Origin: Variovorax boronicumulans
GTDB lineage: Bacteria; Pseudomonadota; Gammaproteobacteria; Burkholderiales; Burkholderiaceae_C
Assembly: GCF_030812215.1 (NCBI RefSeq)
Contig: NZ_JAUSSG010000003.1
Coordinates: 1 to 64,000, forward strand
Length of the DNA: 64,000 nt
Direction: 5' to 3'
In this document: positions 46,765-54,364 of the stretch, one piece after another
Layout: every line of letters starts with the position of its first letter
Position numbering within the stretch: the stretch's first letter is position 1
Program-made: the position numbers and the translations under genes
The notes under the pieces: model-generated
What the model saw: only the letters and a program-made list of their open reading frames with translations
Database searches by the model: none
Told to the model about the DNA's origin: nothing

Positions 46765-47613
46765 TTATTTCACCGTGCGCCAGATTCCGCCCGAGCAGCG
46801 CTGGATGCCTGCCAGGTCGTCCCGGCTTTGGACTTCGGCAAAGCCGCGGGTTTCGAGCAGTTGGCGCACGGCGGCGGCCTGGTCGTGGCCGTGCTCGAGC
46901 AGCAGCCAGCCGCTGTCGGCGAGGTGGTCGGGGGCGTTCTGGACGATCTGGCGAATGTCGTCGAGGCCGTCCGCGCCCGCGATCAGCGCGGAGGACGGCT
47001 CGTGCTTCAGCGCCGGCAGATGCGGGTCGTCGGCGGCGATGTACGGCGGATTGCTGGCGATGACCGTGTAGCCGCCGGCGGCACCGTCAAGCCAGTGGGC
47101 CTGGGCGAAACGCACAGGCAGTCCGAGGCGCCGGGCGTTGGCTTCGGCGACCGCGAGCGCGTCGGCGCTGGCATCGACCGCATCGACCTGCGCATCCGGG
47201 CGCGCATGCTGCAGCGCCAGCGCGATCGCGCCGCTGCCCGTGCCGAGGTCGAGCACGCGCAGTGCGGCGCGGCCTTCGAGACATTGCAGGGCCCAATCGA
47301 CCAGCGTTTCGGTGTCCGGGCGCGGCACCAGCACCCGCGCATCCACCTGCAGGTCGAGGCCGTGGAATTCCTTCGTGCCGAGCAGATAGGCCACCGGCTC
47401 GCCCGCCAGGCGGCGCGACAGTTGCGCCGCGAGCGCCGCCCATGCGGCATGGGACATGGCATCGGTGTCGTGCGCGAGCAGCCAGGCGCGGTCGTGCGGT
47501 GCACGGCCCAGCGCGTGCAGCAGCAGCAACTGGGCATCGAGGCGATCGACCCCCAGGGCGACAGCCGCAGACAGCGCCTGTGCCACGGTGGACGGTGCAG
47601 TGGCGTCGGTCAT
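46765..47613 (-). CDS. prmC: release factor glutamine methyltransferase PrmC
   Basis: PrmC methylates the glutamine of the GGQ motif in release factors. The 282-residue SAM-dependent enzyme has an N-terminal helical domain, VLDLGTGSGAIALAL as SAM motif I, and the NPPY catalytic motif in VIASNPPYIAADD (near residue 190). It starts at ATG 47613, overlapping the prfA stop by one base (TGATG), so enzyme and substrate are translated together. Confidence 0.96.
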   Translation of the reverse strand: MTDATAPSTVAQALSAAVALGVDRLDAQLLLLHALGRAPHDRAWLLAHDTDAMSHAAWAALAAQLSRRLAGEPVAYLLGTKEFHGLDLQVDARVLVPRPDTETLVDWALQCLEGRAALRVLDLGTGSGAIALALQHARPDAQVDAVDASADALAVAEANARRLGLPVRFAQAHWLDGAAGGYTVIASNPPYIAADDPHLPALKHEPSSALIAGADGLDDIRQIVQNAPDHLADSGWLLLEHGHDQAAAVRQLLETRGFAEVQSRDDLAGIQRCSGGIWRTVK

Positions 47614-48701
47614 CACGCCGGCAGGCTCGATTCCAGCTCGGCCAGCTGCTCGGCCTCGCGGGCGGCGCGCAGGGCGTCCAGCACGTCGCCCAGGTCGCCT
47701 TCCATGATCGCCAGCAGCTTGTAGAGCGTGAGGTTGATCCGGTGGTCGGTGAGCCGCCCCTGCGGAAAGTTGTAGGTGCGGATGCGGTCCGAGCGGTCGC
47801 CGCTGCCGATCAGGCCCTTGCGCATCGCCGCGTCCTTGGCGGCGCGCTCGCTGCGGTCTTTTTCCTGGATGCGCGCCGACAGCACCTGCAGCGCCTTGGC
47901 CTTGTTGCGGTGCTGGCTGCGGTCGTCCTGGCACTCGGCCACGATGCCGGTCGGGATGTGCGTGATGCGCACCGCCGAGTCGGTCTTGTTGATGTGCTGG
48001 CCGCCCGCACCGCTCGCGCGGTAGGTGTCGATGCGCAGGTCGGCGGGGTTGATCTGCACCGCCACGGCCTCGTCGGGCTCGGCCAGCACGGCCACCGTGC
48101 AGGCGCTGGTGTGGATGCGGCCCTGGGTCTCGGTGGCCGGCACGCGCTGCACGCGGTGGCCGCCCGACTCGAAGCGCAGGTGGCCGAAGACGTCGTCGCC
48201 CACGATGCGGATCACCACTTCCTTGTAGCCGCCGAGTTCGCTCTCGCTCTCGCTCACGACTTCGCAGCGCCAGCCGGCGCGCTCGCAGTAGCGCGTGTAC
48301 ATGCGCAGCAGGTCGCCCGCGAACAGGGCCGATTCGTCGCCGCCTGTGCCGGCGCGGATTTCCATGAAGGCGTTGCGCGCGTCGTCGGGGTCTTTGGGCA
48401 GCAAGAGGCGTTGCAGTTCCTCTTCGAGCTGCACCAGCTCGGCTTCGGCACCCGCGATTTCCTCACGCGCCATTTCGGCCATGTCGGGGTCGTCGAGCAT
48501 TTCCTTCGCGCCGGCGATGTCGGCCTCGCGCTGCTTGTAGCGCTCGTAGCGGCCAGCGATCTGCGTGACCTCGGCGTGCTCGCGCGAGATGGTGCGGTAC
48601 TGCGCCATGTCGCTCATGATGTCTTCGCGCGAGAGCAGGAAGTCGAGCTCGCCAAGGCGCTGGACGTAGCGTTCGAGTTGATGACGCAGAAAGGATTTCA
48701 C
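47613..48701 (-). CDS. prfA: peptide chain release factor 1 (RF1)
   Basis: RF1 ends translation at UAG and UAA. The 362-residue protein has the GGQ motif in [17 protein letters not shown] (near residue 230) and the PAT-type stop-codon recognition motif in [14 protein letters not shown]. It starts at GTG 48701 ([12 protein letters not shown]), the usual first residues after a non-ATG start. The upstream open frame is not conserved. It follows hemA by 97 bases. Confidence 0.96.
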   Translation of the reverse strand: MKSFLRHQLERYVQRLGELDFLLSREDIMSDMAQYRTISREHAEVTQIAGRYERYKQREADIAGAKEMLDDPDMAEMAREEIAGAEAELVQLEEELQRLLLPKDPDDARNAFMEIRAGTGGDESALFAGDLLRMYTRYCERAGWRCEVVSESESELGGYKEVVIRIVGDDVFGHLRFESGGHRVQRVPATETQGRIHTSACTVAVLAEPDEAVAVQINPADLRIDTYRASGAGGQHINKTDSAVRITHIPTGIVAECQDDRSQHRNKAKALQVLSARIQEKDRSERAAKDAAMRKGLIGSGDRSDRIRTYNFPQGRLTDHRINLTLYKLLAIMEGDLGDVLDALRAAREAEQLAELESSLPA

Positions 48702-48798
48702 GGAAGAAGGAGCTCGAAAAATGGGGGATGAATGCCGCATGCAGCGGCAGGGCGCAGGAAGACCGCGGCACGCAGGGCCGGGCCGCTGACGAGCGTCG

Positions 48799-50070
48799 CT
48801 AACGCTCTTTGCGCAGGAACAGGCGCGAGATGGTCTGTGCCGTCTGCTCCCGCGATGCGGCATCGCCCGAATGCAGCTCGGCCATGGCGCCGTGCATCAT
48901 TTTCTGCGTGAGCCCGCGCGACATCGCCTCGAGCACCGCATCGACCGATTCGCCCTTGGCCAGGAGCTTGCGGGCGCGCGCCATCTCGGCGGCGCGCCAT
49001 TCGTCGGCCTGCGCATTGAGCTGCTGGATCAACGGCACCGTGCTGCGCTGGCCCAGCCAGTGCATGAAGCTCTGCACGCCCGCATCGATGATGACTTCGG
49101 CCTGCGCCACCGCGGCCTGGCGGTTGGCCTGGCCCTGCTGCACCACGTGCGCGAGATCGTCCACGGTGTAGAGGTAGACGTCTTCCAGCGCCTTCACCTC
49201 GGGCTCGATGTCCCGCGGCACAGCCAGATCGACCATGAAGATCGGGCGGTGCTTGCGCGCCTTGAGCGCGCGCTCGACGGCGCCCAGGCCGATGATCGGC
49301 AGCGTGCTCGCGGTGCAGCTCACCACGATGTCGAATTCGGCCAGCCGCGCCGGCAGGTCGGCCAGCCGCATTGCCTCGCCGCCGAAGCGCGTGGCGAGCT
49401 TTTCGCCGCGCTCCAGCGTGCGGTTGGCAATGGCAATGGACTTCGGCTCCTTGGCCGCGAAGTGCGTGGCCGCGAGATCGATCATTTCGCCCGCGCCGAC
49501 GAACAGCACGCGCGTCTTGCGCAGGTCTTCGAAGAGTTGTCCGGCCAGCCGCACGGCCGCGGCGGCCATGCTGATCGAGTGCGCGCCGATCTCGGTGGCG
49601 GTACGCACTTCCTTCGCGACGGCGAACGAGCGCTGGAACAGCTGGTTGAGCGTGGTGCCCAGGGCGCCGACGTTCTCGGCCGCGCGCACCGCATCTTTCA
49701 TCTGGCCGAGGATCTGGGCCTCGCCGAGCACCATCGAATCGAGCCCGCTGGCCACGCGAAAGACGTGGCGCGCAGCCTCGTCGTCGTGCAGGGTGTAGGC
49801 GTGGGAGCGCAGCAGGGTGGGGGCGACGCCGCCGCTCTCGGCCAGCCAGCCGAACGTGTGGTCGAGCGCGATGTGTTCGGAGGCGCAGTAGATCTCGGTG
49901 CGGTTGCAGGTCGAGATGATCGCGGCCTCCACCTGGGGGTGGCGGCTGCTGGGGAAGGAGCTGCGCAGGCTCTGCAGCGTCGGGGCGATCTGGTCGAGCG
50001 CAAACGCAAAACGACCGCGCAGATCGAGCGGCGCGGTCGTGTGGTTCAAGCCAAGAGCCCAGACAGACAT
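48799..50070 (-). CDS. hemA: glutamyl-tRNA reductase HemA
   Basis: HemA reduces glutamyl-tRNA to glutamate-1-semialdehyde, the first committed step of the C5 heme pathway. The 423-residue chain starts [15 protein letters not shown], has catalytic Cys55 in [10 protein letters not shown], the NADPH-binding [14 protein letters not shown], and a C-terminal dimerisation domain. A TATAAT sits only 7 bases before the ATG, and there is no Shine-Dalgarno sequence, so the message may be leaderless. Confidence 0.96.
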   Translation of the reverse strand: MSVWALGLNHTTAPLDLRGRFAFALDQIAPTLQSLRSSFPSSRHPQVEAAIISTCNRTEIYCASEHIALDHTFGWLAESGGVAPTLLRSHAYTLHDDEAARHVFRVASGLDSMVLGEAQILGQMKDAVRAAENVGALGTTLNQLFQRSFAVAKEVRTATEIGAHSISMAAAAVRLAGQLFEDLRKTRVLFVGAGEMIDLAATHFAAKEPKSIAIANRTLERGEKLATRFGGEAMRLADLPARLAEFDIVVSCTASTLPIIGLGAVERALKARKHRPIFMVDLAVPRDIEPEVKALEDVYLYTVDDLAHVVQQGQANRQAAVAQAEVIIDAGVQSFMHWLGQRSTVPLIQQLNAQADEWRAAEMARARKLLAKGESVDAVLEAMSRGLTQKMMHGAMAELHSGDAASREQTAQTISRLFLRKER

Positions 50071-50077
50071 GGGCGTG

Positions 50078-50083
50078 ATTATA
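50078..50083 (-). promoter_or_regulatory. -10 box TATAAT close to the hemA start
   Basis: On the minus strand TATAAT is followed by CACGCCC and then the hemA ATG. A start site about 7 bases downstream would put the mRNA end at the ATG. No convincing -35 hexamer is visible. Confidence 0.45.
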
Positions 50084-50153
50084 AAATCAGCAACCGCACC
50101 AGGCTTGACGAGGGACAAATGGCTTTCCCTATGACAGCCATAACCCTCGCCGC

Positions 50154-50450
50154 ATGTTCGCGGCCCGCCCGATGGACCTTTCGGCCCTCCTGAACCACTT
50201 GCTCAATTTCGTCGCACCCGCGGCCTTCGTCGCCCTGGTGCTGGCCGCCGTGGCACGTTTTCTCGGTGGGCGCAGCACCGGCGCGCCGCGCTGGTGGGTG
50301 CAGTGGGCAATCACCTTTGGCGCCGGCGTGCTGGTCCTCGTCGCGGGCCTGGTGGTGTTCGGCCGCGATGGCGTGATGACGACCTATGCCGCGCTGGTGG
50401 CGGTCTGCGGCACCATGCAGTGGCTCGCCATGCGCGGTTGGCGCCGCTGA
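50154..50450 (+). CDS. small membrane protein of unknown function
   Basis: A 98-residue hydrophobic protein with three apparent transmembrane segments (about residues 15-40, 48-70, 72-92) and a basic C-terminus RGWRR. No family is recognised. It is convergent with the GNAT gene and divergent from hemA. ATG 50172 is an alternative start, six residues later. Confidence 0.65.
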   Translation: MFAARPMDLSALLNHLLNFVAPAAFVALVLAAVARFLGGRSTGAPRWWVQWAITFGAGVLVLVAGLVVFGRDGVMTTYAALVAVCGTMQWLAMRGWRR

Positions 50451-50475
50451 AAAACAACAGGTAAAAATAACAGGT

Positions 50476-50988
50476 TCAGCCGATGCGGCGAACCATGTAG
50501 ACCGCATCGCCGGGGTAAGTCGCGAGCCGCCCCTGCTGCGCTGGGCCGTCCGGCTGCGTCGCCACATAGCCCTGCCGCTCCCAGAAACCCATCGACGCCT
50601 GCACCGACACCAGCGTCGATTGCCGCCAGCCGGCCTCTGCCGCGTGCTCCCACGCATGCCGCACGAGCCGCGGCCCGAGGCCCAGGCCTGAAGCGGCCGG
50701 GTGCACCGCCAGGTCATGCAGGTACAGCGCGTCGGCTTTCGATGCGACCTCGAACTCGCCATGCAACGCCGTGAGCTTGCCGGCGATCGAGGGATAGGCC
50801 GCCAGATAGGCCCTGACTTCCCCGTCCTGTCCGGCCACCCACCCCGTCTCCGGCGCCGCGGCCAGCCGCCGCGCGATCAGCGCACCGTCTTCCACGAAGC
50901 CCGCGCCGTAGCAGGCGAGCTGGATCGCGAGCACCGCGTCCAGGTCGTCCGCATGCATCGCACGCACGAAGACGGCACTTGCCACCAT
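50476..50988 (-). CDS. GNAT-family N-acetyltransferase
   Basis: A 170-residue GNAT acetyltransferase. The acetyl-CoA-binding signature is in LAVHPAASGLGLGPRLVRHA (motif A), preceded by LHDLAVHP and followed by SVQASMGFWERQGY. The substrate is unknown. It starts at ATG 50988 with a one-base TGATG overlap with the ABC ATPase stop, so it is the last gene of the ABC operon. Confidence 0.88.
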   Translation of the reverse strand: MVASAVFVRAMHADDLDAVLAIQLACYGAGFVEDGALIARRLAAAPETGWVAGQDGEVRAYLAAYPSIAGKLTALHGEFEVASKADALYLHDLAVHPAASGLGLGPRLVRHAWEHAAEAGWRQSTLVSVQASMGFWERQGYVATQPDGPAQQGRLATYPGDAVYMVRRIG

Positions 50989-51782
50989 CAGGCCAGCAGC
51001 AGCTTGTCGTCGTCGAGCTTTTCGCCGCGCGTCTGCTCGAACATCCGCAGCAGATCGGGCACATCGAGGCCCGAGCGTTCCGGCCCGGCCACGTCGAGGA
51101 TCACCTGCCCCTCGTGCAGCATGACGGTGCGCGAACCGTAGTCCAGCGCCTGTCGCATGCTGTGCGTCACCATCATCGCGGTGAGCTGGCTGCCTTCGAC
51201 GATCTTCGCGGTCAGCTCCAGCACGAAGGCGGCGGTCTTCGGGTCGAGCGCGGCGGTGTGCTCGTCCAGCAGCAGGATGCGCGAAGGCTTGAGCGACGCC
51301 ATCAACAGGCTCACCGCCTGCCGCTGCCCGCCCGAGAGCAGGCCGATGCGGTCGGCCAGCCGGTTTTCCAGCCCCAGCTTCAGGATCGACAGCTTTTCGC
51401 GGAACAACTCGCGCAGGCTCCGGTTGAGCGAGAAGCCGAAACCCCGCCGCTCGCCGCGCTTCCACGCGAGCGCCATGTTCTCCTCGATGGTCAGCGCCTC
51501 GCAGGTGCCGGCCATCGGGTCCTGGAACACACGGGCCACCATGCCCGAGCGCTGCCAGGCGTTCAGGCGCGTCACGTCCTTGCCGTCGATCTCGATGCTG
51601 CCCTTGTCGACGATCAGGTCGCCGCTCACCGCATTGAGAAAGGTCGATTTGCCCGCGCCGTTCGAGCCAATCACGGTGACGAACTGGCCCGTCGGGATTT
51701 CCAGGCTGAGCCCGCGCAGTACGCGGTTCTCGATCGGCGTGCCCGGGTTGAAGGTCATCTCCAGGTTTTGAGCGCGCAGCAT
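50988..51782 (-). CDS. ABC transporter ATP-binding protein (amino-acid-type importer)
   Basis: The 264-residue ATPase has Walker A GSNGAGKSTF (about residues 38-47), the Q-loop, signature LLSGGQRQAVSLLMA and Walker B RILLLDEHTAALD. It belongs with the permease and receptor genes immediately upstream, with TGATG overlaps on both sides. It energises import in a PF04392-type system, some members of which (TrpXYZ) are linked to aromatic amino acids. Confidence 0.94.
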   Translation of the reverse strand: MLRAQNLEMTFNPGTPIENRVLRGLSLEIPTGQFVTVIGSNGAGKSTFLNAVSGDLIVDKGSIEIDGKDVTRLNAWQRSGMVARVFQDPMAGTCEALTIEENMALAWKRGERRGFGFSLNRSLRELFREKLSILKLGLENRLADRIGLLSGGQRQAVSLLMASLKPSRILLLDEHTAALDPKTAAFVLELTAKIVEGSQLTAMMVTHSMRQALDYGSRTVMLHEGQVILDVAGPERSGLDVPDLLRMFEQTRGEKLDDDKLLLA

Positions 51783-52678
51783 CAGTTTTTCCCCTTGAAG
51801 AGGCCGCCCAGCTTGCGCTTGTAGGCGGGCACCAGCAGCGCGAACGCGACCAGCACGGCGGTCACCAGGTTCAGGTCCTGCGCCTGCAGGCCCATGAAAT
51901 CGGTGTTGAGCGCCATCGCGATGAAGAAGCGGTAGAGCAGCGCACCCAGCACGCAGGCCAGCGTGGTGATCACCATGCTGCGCGCGGGCAGCAGTGTCTC
52001 TCCGATGATCACCGCCGCCAGGCCGATGACGATCGTGCCCACGCCCATCGAGATGTCCGCCGTGCCCTGGCTCTGCGCGAAGAGCGCGCCGGCCAGCGCC
52101 ACCAGCGCGTTGGAGAGGGCCAGCCCCGCCATCGTGTGGAAGTCGGTCGAAATGCCCTGGGCCCGCGCCATGCGCGCATTGCCGCCGGTGGCGCGCATTG
52201 CGAGACCCGATTCAGAGGCGAAGAACATGTCGACCAGGATCTTCGCGACGATCACGATCAACAGCAGCAACAGCGGCTTGGCCCATTGCTCCGGCATGCC
52301 GCCGAAGTCGACCATGGTGAACACGGTGGGCTCGGTGATGAGTGCCACGTTGGGCTTGCCCATCACGCGCAGGTTGATGGAGTACAGCGCGATCATCACC
52401 AGGATGCTCGCGAGCAACTGCATGATCTTGAGCTTGACGTTGAGCCAGGCCGTGACCCAACCGGACGCGGCGCCGGCGACACAGGCGACCGCGGTGGCGG
52501 CGGCCGGGTTCCAGCCCAGAACGATCAGCGTCGCGGCCACGGCGGCGCCCAGCGGAAAGCTGCCGTCCACCGTGAGGTCGGGAAAATTGATGATGCGGAA
52601 CGACATGAAGACGCCCAACGCGACCAGTCCGAATATCAGACCGATCTCGATGGCGCCCAGCGAAGCGATGAGCGACAT
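51782..52678 (-). CDS. ABC transporter permease (BPD_transp_2 type)
   Basis: A 298-residue multi-pass permease of the branched-chain-amino-acid transporter-like type (BPD_transp_2), with about eight or nine hydrophobic helices (for example IGLIFGLVALGVFMSFRII and SMGVGTIVIGLAAVIIGE). It partners the neighbouring ATPase and receptor. Its stop overlaps the ATPase start by one base. Confidence 0.93.
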   Translation of the reverse strand: MSLIASLGAIEIGLIFGLVALGVFMSFRIINFPDLTVDGSFPLGAAVAATLIVLGWNPAAATAVACVAGAASGWVTAWLNVKLKIMQLLASILVMIALYSINLRVMGKPNVALITEPTVFTMVDFGGMPEQWAKPLLLLLIVIVAKILVDMFFASESGLAMRATGGNARMARAQGISTDFHTMAGLALSNALVALAGALFAQSQGTADISMGVGTIVIGLAAVIIGETLLPARSMVITTLACVLGALLYRFFIAMALNTDFMGLQAQDLNLVTAVLVAFALLVPAYKRKLGGLFKGKN

Positions 52679-52699
52679 AAGGAAAAAGAAGCGGGCTTC

Positions 52700-53680
52700 T
52701 TACTTCGTGGCGACGACCTTGGCGGTCTTGAGCAGCGATTCGGACAGCGTCACGCCCTGCGCCTTGGCGGCGGTGGGGTTCACCACCAGCTCGAAGTTCG
52801 TGCTGGTCTGCGAGGCGATGGTGCCGGGCTTCTCGCCCTTGAGGATGCGAACGACGATCTTGCCGGTCTGGCGGCCGATGTCGCTGTAGTTCAGGCCCAG
52901 CGCCGCCACGGCGCCGCGCTCGACGGTGGCCGTGTCGGCCGCCACCACCGGCAGCTTGGCTTGCTGGGCGACTTTCACGATGCCTTCGAAGGCCGAGACC
53001 ACGTTGTTGTCGGTCGGCGTGTAGATCACGTCCGCCTTGCCCACGAGGCTCTGCGCGGCGGTCGGCACGTCGACGGTGCGGGCGGCGGCGGCTTCCACCA
53101 CGGTCATGCCGGCGTCGGCCGCGGCCTTCTTGAGCGAGGCGACGATGGCCACCGAGTTCGCTTCGCCGGGGCTGTAGATCACGCCGATGCGCTTGGCGTT
53201 CGGCACCACCTGCTTGATGAGGCCGATGTGCTTTTCCAGCGGCGAGAGGTCCGACACGCCGGTCACGTTGGTGCCGGTGGCGTCCCAGTTCTTCACCAGC
53301 TTGGCGGCCACCGGGTCGGTGATGGCCGAGTACACGACCGGAATGGTCTTGGTGGAGGCCACCACGGCTTGGGCCGACGGCGTGGCGATGGCGACGATCA
53401 CATCGGGCGCATCGCCCACGTATTTGCGGGCGATCTGGGCGGCGGTGCCCACGTTGCCCTGCGCGCTCTGGTAGGTGAACTTGAGGTTCTTGCCTTCTTC
53501 GTAGCCCGCCGCCTTGAGTTCGGCCTTCACGCCGTCGCGCACCGCATCGAGCGCGGGATGTTCGACGATGGCGGTCACGGCCACCGACTTGGTGTCGGCT
53601 GCGAACGAGGGCGCGGCGGCCAGCATGCCGAGGGCCAGGGCGACGGCGCTGAAAGGGGTGCGAAGCAGGGCGTTTTTCAC
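52700..53680 (-). CDS. ABC transporter substrate-binding protein (PF04392)
   Basis: The 326-residue periplasmic receptor has a Sec signal ending APSFAADTK and the ABC_sub_bind fold. The characteristic periodic segments VIVAIATPSAQAVVASTKT and LIKQVVPNAKRIGVIYSPGE are seen. It is the first gene of the operon and is divergent from an Lrp/AsnC regulator, which supports an amino-acid ligand. The ligand is not identified. Confidence 0.94.
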   Translation of the reverse strand: MKNALLRTPFSAVALALGMLAAAPSFAADTKSVAVTAIVEHPALDAVRDGVKAELKAAGYEEGKNLKFTYQSAQGNVGTAAQIARKYVGDAPDVIVAIATPSAQAVVASTKTIPVVYSAITDPVAAKLVKNWDATGTNVTGVSDLSPLEKHIGLIKQVVPNAKRIGVIYSPGEANSVAIVASLKKAAADAGMTVVEAAAARTVDVPTAAQSLVGKADVIYTPTDNNVVSAFEGIVKVAQQAKLPVVAADTATVERGAVAALGLNYSDIGRQTGKIVVRILKGEKPGTIASQTSTNFELVVNPTAAKAQGVTLSESLLKTAKVVATK

Positions 53681-53761
53681 GTGAGGATCTCCGGATGGGG
53701 ATGAGGGCGTCTGAGTGGGCCGTCGGCGTGCGCCGGGGCGGGGAATTCAGCGGCGTCGGGA

Positions 53762-53775
53762 ATTGCGCGTGCAAT
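53762..53775. promoter_or_regulatory. palindrome ATTGC-N4-GCAAT, Lrp operator candidate
   Basis: A perfect 14-bp palindrome with half-site ATTGC lies between the ABC receptor gene and the divergent Lrp gene. AsnC/Lrp sites are often of this length. A second, different palindrome lies 30 bases further right. Confidence 0.5.
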
Positions 53776-53805
53776 CCCGGCAGCCTCGAAGTCTAGACCG
53801 TACTT

Positions 53806-53822
53806 TGCACAATTAAGGTGCA
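53806..53822. promoter_or_regulatory. palindrome TGCAC-N7-GTGCA, Lrp operator candidate
   Basis: A perfect inverted repeat in the same intergenic region, with AT-rich AATTAAG centre. It is a typical size for an Lrp-family dimer site. It sits about 60 bases upstream of the Lrp start. Confidence 0.5.
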
Positions 53823-53884
53823 TGGACGGCTAGTGCTTACCCCGCTTTAAGAAACATAATTGCATCCAAACGAGGATGTAAGAG

Positions 53885-54361
53885 ATGAAATTGCACGAGA
53901 TTGAACTAGACCGCATCGACCGGCGGATTCTTGAGCATTTGCAGGCGAATGGCCGCGCATCGAACCTGGAGCTCTCCGAAATCGCGAATCTCTCGCCCGC
54001 CCAGTGCCTGCGGCGGCACCGGCGGCTCGAAGAGCTGGGGCTCATCAGCGGCTATGCGGCGCGGCTGAATGCGCGCCACGTCGGCCTCGGCGTGATCGCC
54101 TTCATCCACGTGACCATGGCGCGCGGCCATGTCGACGAGCTGCCCAAGTTCCAGGACCTGATCGCCGACCTGAAGCAGATCCTGGAGTGCTACTCGGTGA
54201 CCGGCGACTTCGACTATGTGCTGAAGGTGGTCGCGCGCGATCTGGAGTCGCTGTCGCAGTTCCTGATGCACACGCTGATGCACATGCCGGGCGTGTCGGC
54301 GGTGCGCTCGAGCGTGTGTCTCAACGAGATCAAGTGCACCACGGCCCTGCCGCTGGAGTGA
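53885..54361 (+). CDS. Lrp/AsnC-family transcriptional regulator
   Basis: A 158-residue Lrp/AsnC regulator with an N-terminal helix-turn-helix (IDRRILEHLQANGRASNLELSEIANLSPAQCLRR; key part ELSEIANLSPAQCLRR) and a C-terminal RAM domain (about residues 70-150) that binds an amino acid. It is divergent from the ABC importer operon, which it probably controls. It converges with the MscS gene, with 3 bases between stops. Confidence 0.95.
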   Translation: MKLHEIELDRIDRRILEHLQANGRASNLELSEIANLSPAQCLRRHRRLEELGLISGYAARLNARHVGLGVIAFIHVTMARGHVDELPKFQDLIADLKQILECYSVTGDFDYVLKVVARDLESLSQFLMHTLMHMPGVSAVRSSVCLNEIKCTTALPLE

Positions 54362-54364
54362 GCC

